Shown here: positions 41,698 to 51,435 of the stretch, piece by piece
Position numbering within the stretch: the first letter of the stretch is position 1
How the letters are laid out: each line of letters opens with the position of its first letter
Source: Rhodoblastus sp. 17X3
Lineage (GTDB): Bacteria; Pseudomonadota; Alphaproteobacteria; Rhizobiales; Beijerinckiaceae
NCBI RefSeq assembly: GCF_030056575.1
Contig: NZ_JASHHX010000016.1
Coordinates: 1 to 64,000, forward strand
Length of the DNA: 64,000 nt
Direction: 5' to 3'
Made by a program: the position numbers and the translations under genes
The notes under the pieces: model-generated
The model's input: only the letters and a program-made list of their open reading frames with translations
Database searches by the model: none
What the model was told of the DNA's origin: nothing

Positions 41698-42945
41698 ATG
41701 GCCGCTGCCGCCCCTGTTTCTCCCCTCGCGCCGAAGGTTTTCGCCGAGCTTCCGCCGCTCGACGGCGTGCGTCTCGCCGCTGGCGCCGCCGGCATCCGCT
41801 ATCAGGGCCGCACCGACGTGCTGCTGGCCGTGTTTGACCATGGCGCGACGGTCGCCGGCGTTTTCACCACCTCCAAATGCCCTTCCGCGCCGGTGGACTG
41901 GTGCCGCGAAAAACTGCGTGGCGGCCGCGCCCGCGCCTTGGTCGTCAATTCCGGCAACGCCAACGCCTTCACTGGCAAAGCCGGACGCGAGGCGGCCGAG
42001 CTGACGGCGAAGCTGGCGGCGAAGGCTGTCGGCGCGGATGAGGGTGAAATCTTCCTGGCCTCGACCGGGGTGATCGGCGAACCGCTCGACGCGACGAAAT
42101 TCGAGGGCGTGCTGGACCGGCTGGCGAGCGAGGCGCGCCCCGAAGGCTGGCTCGACGCCGCCCGCGCCATCATGACCACCGACACTTTTCCCAAGGTCGC
42201 CACGGCCAAGGCCGAAATCGACGGCGTCGAGGTGACCATCAACGGCATGGCCAAGGGCGCGGGCATGATCGCGCCGGATATGGCGACCATGCTGTCCTAT
42301 GTCTTCACCGACGCCGCGATCTCGTCCGAAGCGTTGCAGAAGTTGCTCTCGAAAGGCGTCAAGACCACGTTCAACGCCGTGACGGTCGACAGCGACACCT
42401 CGACTTCCGACACCTTGATGCTTTTCGCCACCGGCGCGGCGGAAAAGCGGGGCCAGAAGAAGGTCAAGAAGGCAGGCGACAAGCGCCTGAAGGATTTCGT
42501 CGCCAAGCTCGAAACGGTGTTGCTCGATCTCGCCCAGCAGGTGGCGCGCGACGGCGAAGGCGCGCGGAAATTCATTGAAGTGCGGGTGACTGGCGCCGAG
42601 GACGACAAGGCGGCCAAGCGAATCGCCTTTTCCATCGCCAATTCGCCGCTGGTGAAAACGGCGGCGGCGGGCGAGGACGCCAATTGGGGCCGTGTGGTCA
42701 TGGCGGTTGGCAAGGCCGGCGAAAAGGCAGAGCGCGACCTGCTGTCGATCTGGTTCGGCGATATCCGTGTCGCCCATGAGGGCCGCCGCGACCCGGATTA
42801 TGACGAGGCGGCGGCGAGCGCTGTCATGAAGCAAGACAAGATCGTGATTCGCGCCGATATCGGCGTCGGCAAGGGCGAGGCGACGGTCTGGACCTGCGAC
42901 CTGACCAAGGAATATGTCGCTATCAACGGCGATTACCGCTCCTGA
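41698..42945 (+). CDS. argJ: bifunctional ornithine/glutamate N-acetyltransferase
   Basis: 415-residue ArgJ, which transfers acetyl from N-acetylornithine to glutamate and may also use acetyl-CoA, in the cyclic arginine pathway. The self-cleavage site is in '[14 protein letters not shown]', with nucleophile Thr197 at the start of the beta chain. '[12 protein letters not shown]' (near 82) and '[17 protein letters not shown]' at the C-terminus are family hallmarks. Cytoplasmic. It is followed 13 bases later by a Nudix gene, so the two are probably one transcript. Confidence 0.95.
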   Translation: MAAAAPVSPLAPKVFAELPPLDGVRLAAGAAGIRYQGRTDVLLAVFDHGATVAGVFTTSKCPSAPVDWCREKLRGGRARALVVNSGNANAFTGKAGREAAELTAKLAAKAVGADEGEIFLASTGVIGEPLDATKFEGVLDRLASEARPEGWLDAARAIMTTDTFPKVATAKAEIDGVEVTINGMAKGAGMIAPDMATMLSYVFTDAAISSEALQKLLSKGVKTTFNAVTVDSDTSTSDTLMLFATGAAEKRGQKKVKKAGDKRLKDFVAKLETVLLDLAQQVARDGEGARKFIEVRVTGAEDDKAAKRIAFSIANSPLVKTAAAGEDANWGRVVMAVGKAGEKAERDLLSIWFGDIRVAHEGRRDPDYDEAAASAVMKQDKIVIRADIGVGKGEATVWTCDLTKEYVAINGDYRS

Positions 42946-42958
42946 GGCGCACTGAAAA

Positions 42959-43360
42959 ATGAAACTTCTGCTGGTCGTCGCGGCGGCTCTGATCGACGCC
43001 GACAATCGCGTGCTGGTGGCGCAGAGGCCCGAGGGGAAGAACCTCGCGGGTCTCTGGGAATTCCCCGGCGGCAAGGTGGATCCGGGCGAGCGGCCCGAAC
43101 AGGCGCTGATTCGCGAGCTGCGTGAGGAGCTGGGCGTCGCGGTAAAGGAGCCCTGCCTCGCGCCCCTGACCTTCGCCAGCCACGCCTATGAGGATTTCCA
43201 CCTGCTGATGCCGCTTTACGTCTGCCGGCGCTGGGAGGGCTTTGTGGCCTCGCGCGAGGGCCAGGCCTTGAAATGGCTGCGCCCCAATCAATTGCGTGAC
43301 GTCCCGATGCCCCCGGCGGACGAACCGCTCATTCCGGCCCTGATTGAATTGCTGGCCTGA
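42959..43360 (+). CDS. mutT: Nudix hydrolase, MutT-like
   Basis: 133-residue Nudix hydrolase with a complete box G-x5-E-x7-R-E-L-x-E-E-L-G at about residues 38-60 ('GGKVDPGERPEQALIREL'). Close to MutT, the 8-oxo-dGTP pyrophosphohydrolase that prevents A:T to C:G mutation ('LWEFPGGKVDPGE', 'PADEPLIPAL'). Alone in its family within the window; downstream of argJ on the same strand, a pairing I recall from other alphaproteobacteria. Confidence 0.88.
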   Translation: MKLLLVVAAALIDADNRVLVAQRPEGKNLAGLWEFPGGKVDPGERPEQALIRELREELGVAVKEPCLAPLTFASHAYEDFHLLMPLYVCRRWEGFVASREGQALKWLRPNQLRDVPMPPADEPLIPALIELLA

Positions 43361-43429
43361 CCTGCGCGGTTCATTCAGGAACTATTCATGCTTTTGCGCA
43401 TAAATACCCTTTCGCAACGCAGCATTGAC

Positions 43430-43448
43430 GGAGCCTTAACGGCTCCTT
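43430..43448 (+). terminator. weak terminator after mutT
   Basis: GGAGCC (43430-43435) and GGCTCC (43441-43446) form a 6-base stem with a 5-base loop, followed by only two T. Confidence 0.4.
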
Positions 43449-43534
43449 AGATGATCGGGCGAAAAGAAGGCGCGGGCGTAAAATCTGCAAAATTCATAAT
43501 GGAATCAATGCAGAAAAATGCCTAAAGTTCGGGC

Positions 43535-43565
43535 TTGAACTTTATGTTGCGATGCAACATATTAG
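43535..43565 (+). promoter_or_regulatory. promoter with palindromic operator in its spacer
   Basis: TTGAAC (43535-43540) and ATATTA (43559-43564) are spaced by 18 bases as -35 and -10. The spacer is filled by ATGTTGC-GAT-GCAACAT (43544-43560), a perfect 7-base inverted repeat. A protein bound there would block RNA polymerase, so this is a likely repressor site for the GNAT gene at 43642. Confidence 0.65.
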
Positions 43566-43641
43566 ACTCTGACGTGAGGAAGCGTTTTCGGAGGTCCGAG
43601 CAACAGCGGCGCATTGCCGCGGAAGGACAAGGAATAACCAC

Positions 43642-44229
43642 ATGGAACAGATGATGATCCATGGCGGGGTCATACGCAGGTTATGGCCGGCCGATCTCTC
43701 GGCGTTTCGGGAGCATCTCTTGCGCCTTGATGCGCAGAGCCGGTTTGACCGCTACGCAATGTCGGTCAACGACGATTTTCTGATCCGCTATGCCGAGCGC
43801 TGCTTTGGCATCGACGACGTGATCTATGGCTATTACGTCGATGGCGTCTTGCGCGGCGCCGGCGAATTGCGGGCTGTCGGCAATAATATCATCGGCGGCT
43901 CCGTCGAGGCGGCGTTCAGCGTCGAGAAGGACTGGCGCCGCCGCGGCGTCGGCACCGAGCTGATGTCGCGCATCGTTCGCGCGGCCCGCAACCGCCGCGC
44001 CGACGCGCTCTATATGTCCTGCCTCGCGAGCAACGCCGCGATGCAGGCCCTGGCGAAGAAATTCTCTGCCGATCTGCGCTTCGAGACTGACGACATGACC
44101 GGGAAACTGGTCGCGCGCGATCCGACGCCGGCTTCGGTGTGGAGCGAATTCGCCGACAATGCGACGAGCTTCGCCACGGCCATGCTCGACCTGCAGACCC
44201 GCGTGTTCTCGCTGCAGCCGCGCGCGTAA
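43642..44229 (+). CDS. GNAT-family acetyltransferase
   Basis: 195-residue GNAT acetyltransferase. The acetyl-CoA loop is 'DWRRRGVGTELMSRIVRAA' (about residues 94-112), the R/Q-x-x-G-x-G/A motif of the fold. The flanking strands 'GSVEAAFSVEK' and 'ALYMSCLASNAAMQALAKK' are typical. The acceptor is unknown. Preceded by a promoter with a palindromic operator and followed by a strong terminator, so it is a single-gene unit under specific control. GGACAAGGAAT precedes the start. Confidence 0.82.
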   Translation: MEQMMIHGGVIRRLWPADLSAFREHLLRLDAQSRFDRYAMSVNDDFLIRYAERCFGIDDVIYGYYVDGVLRGAGELRAVGNNIIGGSVEAAFSVEKDWRRRGVGTELMSRIVRAARNRRADALYMSCLASNAAMQALAKKFSADLRFETDDMTGKLVARDPTPASVWSEFADNATSFATAMLDLQTRVFSLQPRA

Positions 44230-44298
44230 CGACAAGACAGGACCCGCCGCCCCGGCGACCGGCCCAAGAACCCGAAATGACCCCGGAATGATCAACGA

Positions 44299-44326
44299 AA
44301 AAGGCGCGCCTCACGGCGCGCCTTTT
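44299..44326. terminator. bidirectional terminator between GNAT and sdhB
   Basis: AAAAGGCGCGCC (44299-44310) and GGCGCGCCTTTT (44315-44326) pair perfectly around TCAC. The T-run on one strand and A-run on the other allow use from both convergent genes. Confidence 0.85.
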
Positions 44327-44349
44327 GCGTTTGGACCTATGCGGCAGGT

Positions 44350-45129
44350 TCAGACCTGCCGCTCGATCATCATGTTCTTGATTTCCGCGATCGCCTTGGC
44401 CGGATTGAGGCTCTTCGGGCAGGCGCGGGCGCAGTTCATGATGGTGTGGCAGCGATAGAGCCGGAAGGGGTCTTCGAGATTGTCGAGACGCTCGCCGGTT
44501 GATTCGTCGCGCGAATCGATCAGCCAGCGATAGGCCTGCAGCAGGGCGGACGGACCGAGATAGCGGTCGCCGTTCCACCAGTAGGACGGGCAGGAGGTCG
44601 AGCAGCAGGCGCAGAGGATGCATTCATAGAGGCCGTCGAGCTTGCTGCGGTCCTCGGGCGATTGCAGCCATTCCTTTTCCGGCGCCGGGGTCGAGGTCTT
44701 GAGCCAGGGCTCAATCGCGGCGTGCTGGGCGTAGAAATTGGTCAGGTCCGGGACGAGGTCCTTGACCACCGGCATATGCGGCAGCGGATAGATCTTGACC
44801 GGCGCCTTCACATCGTCGATCGCGCGGGTGCAGGCGAGGGTGTTCTCGCCGTCGATATTCATGGCGCAGGAGCCGCAAATGCCTTCGCGGCAGGAGCGGC
44901 GCAGCGTCAGGGTCGGATCGACCTGGTTCTTGATGTAGAGCAGGGCGTCGAGAATCATCGGCCCGCAATCCTCGCGGTCGACGTAATAGGTGTCGATCGA
45001 CGGATTGCGGCCGTCATCCGGGTTCCAGCGATAGATCTGGAATTCGGTGACCTTTTTGGCGTTGGCGGGCTTGGGCCAGCTCTTGCCGCGGCCGACAACG
45101 GAGTTCTTCGGTAGTGCGAGTTCAACCAT
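44350..45129 (-). CDS. sdhB: succinate dehydrogenase iron-sulfur subunit
   Basis: 259-residue SdhB of complex II. The [2Fe-2S] Cys are in '[17 protein letters not shown]' and downstream 'LACTRAID'. The [4Fe-4S] and [3Fe-4S] Cys are in '[16 protein letters not shown]' and '[18 protein letters not shown]'. It passes electrons from SdhA flavin to ubiquinone in the membrane. Last gene of sdhC-sdhD-sdhA-sdhB, about 100 bases after sdhA. Length typical. Confidence 0.96.
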   Translation of the reverse strand: MVELALPKNSVVGRGKSWPKPANAKKVTEFQIYRWNPDDGRNPSIDTYYVDREDCGPMILDALLYIKNQVDPTLTLRRSCREGICGSCAMNIDGENTLACTRAIDDVKAPVKIYPLPHMPVVKDLVPDLTNFYAQHAAIEPWLKTSTPAPEKEWLQSPEDRSKLDGLYECILCACCSTSCPSYWWNGDRYLGPSALLQAYRWLIDSRDESTGERLDNLEDPFRLYRCHTIMNCARACPKSLNPAKAIAEIKNMMIERQV

Positions 45130-45230
45130 CGGGATTGCTCTCTCTCATCGCGCCGCCCGAGGGCGTGTTTCTTGGCGAGAATTTTGGCGAGAAATGGTGG
45201 GCCGGGGCTTGGCCCCGGCCGGGATTGACC

Positions 45231-47063
45231 TCAGTACACGCGGGCTTTCGGCTCGATATAGCTGACTTCGTCGGTCATGGTGTAGTTGTGCACCGGGCGG
45301 TAATCGATGTTCACGGTCTTGGCCGCGTCATCGATGGTCGCCAGGGTATGCTTCATCCAGTTGACGTCGTCGCGGTTCGCATAATCCTCGCGGGCGTGGG
45401 CGCCGCGCGATTCCTTGCGGTTTTCGGCGCCGACCATGGTGACCGCCGCCTGCACGATCAGATTGTCGAACTCCAGCGTTTCGAGCAGGTCCGAGTTCCA
45501 GATCAGCGAACGGTCGGTAACGCGAAGATCGTCGCGGCCCTGCCACACGTCATGGATGAGCTTCACGCCTTCTTCCAGAACCTCGCCAGTGCGATAGACC
45601 GCGCAATTGTTCTGCATGACTTTCTGCATCCGCAGGCGCAGTTCGGCGGTCGGCGTGCCGCCATTGGCGTGGCGGTAATGGTCGAGGCGCGACAGGGCGA
45701 GATCGGCCGAGTTCTCCGGCAGATTGTCCTGCTTGGCGCCCGCCTTGACGATTTCCGCGGCGCGGAGGCCCGCTGCGCGGCCGAACACCACGAGATCGAT
45801 CAGCGAGTTGGAGCCGAGACGGTTCGCGCCGTGCACGGACACGCAGGCGGCCTCGCCGAGCGCCATCAGGCCGGGCACCACCACGTCGGGATTGTCGCCC
45901 TTCTTGGTCAGCACTTCGCCGTGGTAGTTCGTCTGGATGCCGCCCATGTTGTAGTGGACGGTCGGCAGGACCGGGATCGGCTCGCGGGTGACGTCCACGC
46001 CGGCGAAAATCTTGGCGCTTTCCGAAATGCCGGGCAGGCGCTCGTGCAGGATTTTCGGATCGAGATGGTCAAGATGCAGGAAGATGTGATCCTTGTTCTT
46101 GCCCACGCCGCGGCCTTCGCGGATTTCCATGGTCATCGCGCGCGAGACCATGTCGCGCGGCGCCAAATCCTTCACGGACGGCGCATAGCGCTCCATGAAG
46201 CGCTCGCCGGCCGAATTGGTCAGGTAGCCGCCTTCGCCGCGCGCGCCCTCGGTGATCAGGCAGCCCGCGCCGTAAATGCCGGTCGGGTGGAACTGCACGA
46301 ATTCGAGGTCCTGCAGCGGCAGGCCCGCGCGCAGAACCATGCCGCCGCCGTCGCCGGTGCAGGTATGGGCCGAGGTGGCGGAGAAATAGGAGCGGCCATA
46401 GCCGCCGGTCGCCAGGATGACGAGCTGGGCGCGGAAGCGATGGATCGTGCCGTCGTCCATTTTCAGACAGACGACGCCGCGGCAGCGGCCTTCCGCGTCC
46501 ATGATCAGGTCGATCGCGAAATATTCGATGAAGAACTCGGTCGAGTTCTTCAGGGCCTGGCCATAAAGCGTGTGCAGCATGGCGTGGCCGGTGCGGTCGG
46601 CGGCGGCGCAGGTGCGCTGGGCGGGCGGGCCGCGGCCGAAATCGGTAGTCATGCCGCCGAACGGGCGCTGATAGATCTTGCCGTCCACGGTGCGGGAGAA
46701 GGGCACGCCCCAATGCTCCAGCTCATAGACGGCGGCCGGCGCGTTGCGGCAGAGATATTCGATCGCGTCCTGGTCTCCGAGCCAGTCGGAGCCCTTGACG
46801 GTGTCGTACATGTGCCATTTCCAGTTGTCCGGACCCATATTGGCCAGCGAGGCGGCGACGCCGCCCTGAGCCGCCACGGTGTGCGAACGCGTGGGGAAGA
46901 CTTTGGAAATGCAGGCTGTGCGCAGGCCCGCCTGCGAGCAGCCGACGGTGGCGCGCAGACCCGCGCCGCCCGCTCCGACCACCACGACGTCGAAAGTGTG
47001 GTCCACGATCGGATAGGCCTTGCCGCCGATGGCCGCCTTGGCGGGGGCGTCGTTCGATGCCAT
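45231..47063 (-). CDS. sdhA: succinate dehydrogenase flavoprotein subunit
   Basis: 610-residue SdhA. The FAD-binding N-terminus is '[20 protein letters not shown]', the FAD-attachment His is in '[16 protein letters not shown]', and the active-site region has 'REGRGVG' and 'HYNMGGI'. Oxidises succinate to fumarate in the TCA cycle at the inner-membrane cytoplasmic face. It follows sdhD by 66 bases. All sections of the family are present and length is typical. Confidence 0.97.
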   Translation of the reverse strand: MASNDAPAKAAIGGKAYPIVDHTFDVVVVGAGGAGLRATVGCSQAGLRTACISKVFPTRSHTVAAQGGVAASLANMGPDNWKWHMYDTVKGSDWLGDQDAIEYLCRNAPAAVYELEHWGVPFSRTVDGKIYQRPFGGMTTDFGRGPPAQRTCAAADRTGHAMLHTLYGQALKNSTEFFIEYFAIDLIMDAEGRCRGVVCLKMDDGTIHRFRAQLVILATGGYGRSYFSATSAHTCTGDGGGMVLRAGLPLQDLEFVQFHPTGIYGAGCLITEGARGEGGYLTNSAGERFMERYAPSVKDLAPRDMVSRAMTMEIREGRGVGKNKDHIFLHLDHLDPKILHERLPGISESAKIFAGVDVTREPIPVLPTVHYNMGGIQTNYHGEVLTKKGDNPDVVVPGLMALGEAACVSVHGANRLGSNSLIDLVVFGRAAGLRAAEIVKAGAKQDNLPENSADLALSRLDHYRHANGGTPTAELRLRMQKVMQNNCAVYRTGEVLEEGVKLIHDVWQGRDDLRVTDRSLIWNSDLLETLEFDNLIVQAAVTMVGAENRKESRGAHAREDYANRDDVNWMKHTLATIDDAAKTVNIDYRPVHNYTMTDEVSYIEPKARVY

Positions 47064-47129
47064 TGGATGAACCCTTAGCGAGAAATTGCGGACGCCGGGG
47101 CGGCGGGAAGCCGCGCCCGGAAACGGGAA

Positions 47130-47519
47130 TCAGGTGAAGCTGAGGCGCAGCACCGCATAGACGGAGGCGGCGCCCAGAACGAGGCCGAAGCAGGTATTGG
47201 CCATCAGGGCCAGGTGCTTGGCGTGCGTCCCGTGGATATAGTCCTCGATGATGACCTGCATGCCGAGCGTCATGTGATAGATCCCGACGCCGACGAAGAG
47301 CAGCAACAGGATGGCGGGGCAGGGCGAGCCGAGCAGGATGCGCGCGCTCTGGAAGTCCCGGCCGGCGAGCGACAGCACGATCAGGATGAAGGCGATCGTC
47401 AGCGGCAGCAGCGCGAAGGAGGTCAGCCGCATCAGCCAGGCGTGATGCGTGCCCGACTTGGCCGATCCGAGAAAACTGACCCGCGCGCGGGGCGTTAGGA
47501 GAGTGGATTTCTGAGCCAT
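47130..47519 (-). CDS. sdhD: succinate dehydrogenase membrane anchor subunit D
   Basis: 129-residue membrane anchor with three helices. 'GSAKSGTHHAWLMRLTSFA' (17-35) contains residues at the quinone site, and His in 'GVGIYHMTLGMQVIIEDY' is the probable heme b ligand. Together with SdhC it anchors SdhAB and reduces ubiquinone. It starts 10 bases after the sdhC stop. Confidence 0.93.
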   Translation of the reverse strand: MAQKSTLLTPRARVSFLGSAKSGTHHAWLMRLTSFALLPLTIAFILIVLSLAGRDFQSARILLGSPCPAILLLLFVGVGIYHMTLGMQVIIEDYIHGTHAKHLALMANTCFGLVLGAASVYAVLRLSFT

Positions 47520-47529
47520 GGAGCAAGCC

Positions 47530-47943
47530 TCAGCGGATGATGAAGGAGACGATCCACAACAGGACCGTGAGGACGCCGGCGGCGGCGAAGGAGCCGATCG
47601 CGAGGCGGTCGCGCGATTCGGCGTCGAAGCCCTTGCCGGCGTCCCAGATCGCGTGGCGCAGGCCGCCCATCAGATGGAGCAGAAGGGCGAAGGTATAACC
47701 GAACAGGACCAGTTGGCCGAGGAAGGAGCCGAAGATGGCCGAGGTGAAATTGAAGCTGTGGGCGTCGCCGGCAGCGGCGAGCAGATAGGCCGCGAGCAGA
47801 AGGGTGCCGGCATAGAGCGCGGCGCCGGTGACGCGATGCGCGATCGAGGCGGCCATGGTCGGCGACCACTTGTAGATCTGCATGTGCGGAGAGAGCGGGC
47901 GGCGCTGCTCCAGCGGGATCGAGCTGGGTTCGGCCTCGGCCAT
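47530..47943 (-). CDS. sdhC: succinate dehydrogenase cytochrome b556 subunit
   Basis: 137-residue SdhC with three helices. The N-terminal 'RPLSPHMQIYKWSPTMAAS' and 'IAHRVTGAALYAG' are the family signature with the quinone-site Ser/Arg, and 'HLMGGLRHAIWDAGKG' contains the heme b His. Start 47943 follows AGGAAGGGTG. First gene of the sdh operon. Confidence 0.94.
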   Translation of the reverse strand: MAEAEPSSIPLEQRRPLSPHMQIYKWSPTMAASIAHRVTGAALYAGTLLLAAYLLAAAGDAHSFNFTSAIFGSFLGQLVLFGYTFALLLHLMGGLRHAIWDAGKGFDAESRDRLAIGSFAAAGVLTVLLWIVSFIIR

Positions 47944-48143
47944 GGGAATCACCCTTCCTGTTCGGACTGAGTTGGCGAGGGTCCGCGGAGCGCGGGTCGC
48001 GCCCATGGAACCTAAATTAAACCTAAGAGGTCGGAAACATTCACTAATCGAAACGCGTGCGCTGCGCAATGACAACGCCCTCAACCATTCGATGTAAATC
48101 GGGCGCCTGAAAATCGAGCAAATTTCATGGGGAGGCCCGGCGA

Positions 48144-49115
48144 ATGCCTTGCTTTCGCAATGCAAACCGGCGAAACCTTATACCGTTGGAGAATTCGCAG
48201 TTGAAACCTTTTTCTTCCAGACGGTTGCCGCTCGCTGGCCTGTTGGCCGCCGCCGCGATCCTTCTTTGCCTCCCGGAGCGGGCTTCGGCCTCGGCGCGGT
48301 TGACCATCGAATCCGGCGGAATTTCGCGTTCCGCCGTGGTAGTGTTGCGCGAGCGGCTGAAATTGCGCCGTCGGCCGCTGATCATCGTGCTGCATCGGAG
48401 CGGCGGACTCGGCGCTCGCGTCCGGCCTGGGCTGGGGCTGGAGAGGGCTGCGCAATCCAACGCACCGATTTTCGTCTATCCAGAAGCGGTCAGTGGCGGC
48501 TGGCCGGCGAATCCCGGACCGGACGCGGACCGCGATCTCAAATTCCTGCGCGACCTGGTGGATCATTACGTCGTCGACGGCTCTGTTGACCCGCGCAAGA
48601 TTTTTATCGTCGGCGTCTCGTCCGGAGGCGCCTTCGCCTATCGCGCCGCCTGCGCCGGAATCGGCCGCCCGGTGGCTGGGCTGGCGACGCTGATTTCCGC
48701 CATGCCGAACGATCTGGCGAATTGCGCGCCTTCGGCGCCGCTCGCCTATATGTCGGTCAGTGGTCAGGCGGACCCGCTGGTTCCCTATGCCGGGGGCAAG
48801 ACGACATTTTCGGAAACCGCCTTCAACAGCTTGCCTGCGGAAGGGGCCCTGGCGGTTTTCGCCAGGATCAACGGCTGCGGCGCGCGACGCGAAGACCGTC
48901 CGATCCCCGACCGCGACAAGAGCGATCATTCCAGAGCCTATGTCCTGTCCTATGCGGGTTGCAAGGCGCCGGTGGAAATGATTCGCGTCGATGGCGGGGG
49001 GCATCGCATCCCGGGCCACAAGTCCGATCCGCAGATCGAGCCGGTCGGAGGCGAAAACAATGATTTCGACGCCAGCCGCGCGGTCTGGGACTTCCTGAAG
49101 CACAACGGCGCCTGA
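48144..49115 (+). CDS. exported esterase of the PHB depolymerase/LpqC type
   Basis: 323-residue alpha/beta hydrolase. A long N-region leads to a signal segment (about 27-50, 'LAGLLAAAAILLCLPERAS'). The nucleophile elbow is G-V-S159-S-G-G, with oxyanion region 'PLIIVLHRSGG' near 80, Asp probably in 'SVSGQADPLVPY' and His in 'VDGGGHRIPG'. It resembles the LpqC/poly(3-hydroxybutyrate) depolymerase/feruloyl esterase family, so a polyester or acyl-ester substrate is likely. ATG 48144 follows GGGGAGG by seven bases. Monocistronic. Confidence 0.8.
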   Translation: MPCFRNANRRNLIPLENSQLKPFSSRRLPLAGLLAAAAILLCLPERASASARLTIESGGISRSAVVVLRERLKLRRRPLIIVLHRSGGLGARVRPGLGLERAAQSNAPIFVYPEAVSGGWPANPGPDADRDLKFLRDLVDHYVVDGSVDPRKIFIVGVSSGGAFAYRAACAGIGRPVAGLATLISAMPNDLANCAPSAPLAYMSVSGQADPLVPYAGGKTTFSETAFNSLPAEGALAVFARINGCGARREDRPIPDRDKSDHSRAYVLSYAGCKAPVEMIRVDGGGHRIPGHKSDPQIEPVGGENNDFDASRAVWDFLKHNGA

Positions 49116-49379
49116 GCGGCGCCGTATGAACATTCCGAAATTCAAATTTATTGATCCATGTCATTGCGGCCGCGTCGCGATGGCATGGACAGAATCGGCA
49201 ATAGGGCTTTAGGCCCTCTTTTTTTTTAGCGAAATCCGTATTATGGCAAATGCACGCGAGGCGGCGCGCGTGGCGCGGCGCCCTTTTCATCGCCTGTGTC
49301 TGATTGCCGCGCCCTATGTTCCGGCGGCTCTTTCAGCATTCGACAGATCCGGCGCAGGCCGCCACATTTGAGGATTCCC

Positions 49380-49571
49380 ATGAGCAGCGACGCCCATCCC
49401 GCCGACAATACCGAAGCCAAGGACATCAAGATCTTTGTCGCGGTGGTCTTGCTCGTGATCGTCGCGGCGGTCGTGCTCGGCTTCACATTCGGCCTCGGCG
49501 GCATCGGCGCGCTGGCCATTTTCGCCGCGGCCGCGATGCTTCTGCTCTGCGTGCTGCTCACGGCTGGCTGA
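49380..49571 (+). CDS. 63-residue two-helix membrane protein
   Basis: Small protein: a polar acidic N-terminus ('SSDAHPADNTEAKDIK') then two hydrophobic helices (about 18-38 and 42-61) separated by Gly residues ('GLGGIGAL'). Probably an inner-membrane protein of unknown role. ATG 49380 has GAGG six bases upstream; an earlier start at 49296 would add unlikely Arg-rich residues. A strong terminator follows. Confidence 0.65.
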   Translation: MSSDAHPADNTEAKDIKIFVAVVLLVIVAAVVLGFTFGLGGIGALAIFAAAAMLLLCVLLTAG

Positions 49572-49592
49572 TCGGCCTTCGCGCCCGCATGA

Positions 49593-49625
49593 AAAAAACC
49601 CCGCGACATCGTCGCGGGGTTTTTT
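49593..49625. terminator. bidirectional terminator
   Basis: AAAAAACCCCGCGAC (49593-49607) and GTCGCGGGGTTTTTT (49611-49625) pair perfectly around ATC, between the small membrane protein gene and the convergent mesaconyl-CoA hydratase gene. Confidence 0.92.
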
Positions 49626-49636
49626 GCTGTCCGCCT

Positions 49637-50686
49637 TCAGCGCGGGATCAGCGCCCAATAGTCGAGGTCGAGAATGACGCTCGGGTCGTAGCCCTCGCCT
49701 TGCTTGAAGGGATGGGCGGCCGTGGGCTGGTCCTTGGTCGCGATGGTGCGCAGGCGCAAGGCGCCGACGTCGTCGCGGCCATGGATTTCGGCGCGCTCCA
49801 GCACTTCGGTCCAGGCGAAGACCGTCAGGCCAGCGAAAAGCGGGCTGACATGGCGACCGCCATTGATGGCCGCGATATGGAAAGCGTTGGCGAGGCCGTT
49901 GAAGCTCAGCGCGCGGGCGAGCGAAATGACATGGCCGCCATAGATCAGGCGGCGGCCGAAGCGGCCCTGGCCCTCGGTATATTGGTTGAAGTGGACCTTG
50001 GCGGTGTTCTGGTAAAGGCGGGTGGCGAACTGGTGCTCGGCCTCCTCGACCGTCATGCCGTCGACATGGTCGATGCGCTCGCCGGGCAGGTAATCGCCCC
50101 AGCGATGGGGAGATCCGGCCAGCGCGAAATCATATTTGCGCGGGTCGATCACCGGGCAGGCGTCGCCGAGCTGGTCGGGCGCCAGCGCGCGCGGCAGTTG
50201 CGGCGTGACCTCCGCCGGCGCCGGCGAATTGGGATCGCGCTTGCGCACCATCACCCAGCGCACATATTCGAGCACGCAGTCGCCGCGCTGGTTGAAGCCG
50301 CGCGAGCGGACATAGACGACGCCGGTCTGGCCGTTGGAGTTTTCCTTGAGGCCGATGACCTCGGAAGTTGAGGAGAGCGTGTCGCCCGGATAGACCGGGA
50401 CGAGAAAGCGGCAATCGGCATAGCCGAGATTGGCGACGGCGTTGAGCGAAATGTCCGCCACGGTCTTGCCGAACACGATGTGGAAGACCAGCAGATCGTC
50501 GACCGGGCTCTTGGGATAGCCGATCGAATGGGCGAAGGCGTCCGAGGACTGGACCGCGAAGCGGGGACCGTAAAGCGCGGTGTAAAGGGCGACGTCGCCC
50601 ACGGTGACGGTACGCGGCGTCGCATGGACGATCACCTGACCGAGCTGGAAATCCTCGAAGAAATTGCCCGAATTGGTCTTGCTCAT
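49637..50686 (-). CDS. mch: mesaconyl-CoA hydratase (double MaoC domain)
   Basis: 349-residue enzyme with two MaoC hot-dog domains (about 10-160 and 195-340). 'NFFEDFQLGQVIVHATPRT', 'DVALYTALYGPRFAVQSSD' and 'VDDLLVFHIVFGKTV' closely match the mesaconyl-CoA hydratases of Rhodobacter and Methylobacterium, which interconvert mesaconyl-CoA and beta-methylmalyl-CoA in the ethylmalonyl-CoA pathway for acetyl-CoA assimilation. The hydratase site is in the second domain ('YTEGQGRFGRRLIYGGHVI'). ATG 50686 is chosen; ATG 50698 is possible with GGGGG upstream. No other pathway gene is in the window. Confidence 0.85.
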   Translation of the reverse strand: MSKTNSGNFFEDFQLGQVIVHATPRTVTVGDVALYTALYGPRFAVQSSDAFAHSIGYPKSPVDDLLVFHIVFGKTVADISLNAVANLGYADCRFLVPVYPGDTLSSTSEVIGLKENSNGQTGVVYVRSRGFNQRGDCVLEYVRWVMVRKRDPNSPAPAEVTPQLPRALAPDQLGDACPVIDPRKYDFALAGSPHRWGDYLPGERIDHVDGMTVEEAEHQFATRLYQNTAKVHFNQYTEGQGRFGRRLIYGGHVISLARALSFNGLANAFHIAAINGGRHVSPLFAGLTVFAWTEVLERAEIHGRDDVGALRLRTIATKDQPTAAHPFKQGEGYDPSVILDLDYWALIPR

Positions 50687-50797
50687 CTGTGCCCCCAAGC
50701 CCTGTGCCGCAAGCCCCCGGAGTTGCGGCGCGAAATCGCGCTTCTGCGTTTAGGGCATGGCGGCGCGTGTTGGCAATGGCGCCTTTGTGGCCCGCGC

Positions 50798-51121
50798 TCA
50801 GGAAACCAGCGCCAGCAGCCGCTCGGCAAGCGCATCCGCGTCGCCTTCCAGGAACAGGGTTTTCTGGCGCGAGGTTGCGCCGGAGGTCAGGCGGATGCGC
50901 GAGGCCGGGACCTTGAGGGATTTCGCGACAAGGGCGATCAGGGCGTCATTGGCCTTGCCGTCCTCGGGAACGGCCCGCACCCGCGCTTTGAGCGCGCGGG
51001 CGCCGTCGGCGCGCGTCTCCACGCCTTCCAGCGCGTCGCGTGAGGATTTGGGCGTCAGCCGCACGTGGAGGTCGATTCCGTCCGCGCGGCGGCTCCAGAA
51101 GGGCGCGCCGTTGGAGGTCAC
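50798..51121 (-). CDS. yggU: DUF167 (YggU) family protein
   Basis: 107-residue DUF167 protein ('LHVRLTPKSSRDALEGV', 'VRAVPEDGKANDALIALVA', 'VTSGATSRQKTLFLEG'-type C-terminal part). Function unknown; a small alpha/beta protein. It overlaps the yggT start by four bases (51118-51121), the classic yggT-yggU coupling. Complete and of normal length. Confidence 0.88.
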   Translation of the reverse strand: MTSNGAPFWSRRADGIDLHVRLTPKSSRDALEGVETRADGARALKARVRAVPEDGKANDALIALVAKSLKVPASRIRLTSGATSRQKTLFLEGDADALAERLLALVS

Positions 51122-51435
51122 ATCGTCGAGGCGAGCAGGGCCCGGGCGAGCGCGTTCAGCTCCATCTGGATGAAGGAGAGCAGCAGCAGCAGAACGATCG
51201 GCGAAATGTCCATGCCGCCGATCGGCGGCAGAAAGCGGCGAATCGGGCGCAGCGCCGGCTCGGTCAGCGCGTTGACGCCGTTCCAGACCGACCGGACGAA
51301 ATCATTGCGCATGTTGATCACGTCGAAGGCGAGCAGCCAGGACATGACCGCCATGATGATGATGACCCACCAATAGAGGTCGAGGGCCATATCGAGCACC
51401 CGGAACACGGGAAGGATGAAAGCGGCGGCGGACAT
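51118..51435 (-). CDS. yggT: YggT-family membrane protein
   Basis: 105-residue inner-membrane protein with two YggT helix pairs: 'LDLYWWVIIIMAVMSWLL', 'ALTEPALRPIRRFLPPIGG' and 'DISPIVLLLLLSFIQMEL'. YggT proteins are linked with osmotic stress or cell-division genes in other bacteria; the role is not settled. Upstream of and overlapping yggU. Confidence 0.9.
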   Translation of the reverse strand: MSAAAFILPVFRVLDMALDLYWWVIIIMAVMSWLLAFDVINMRNDFVRSVWNGVNALTEPALRPIRRFLPPIGGMDISPIVLLLLLSFIQMELNALARALLASTM

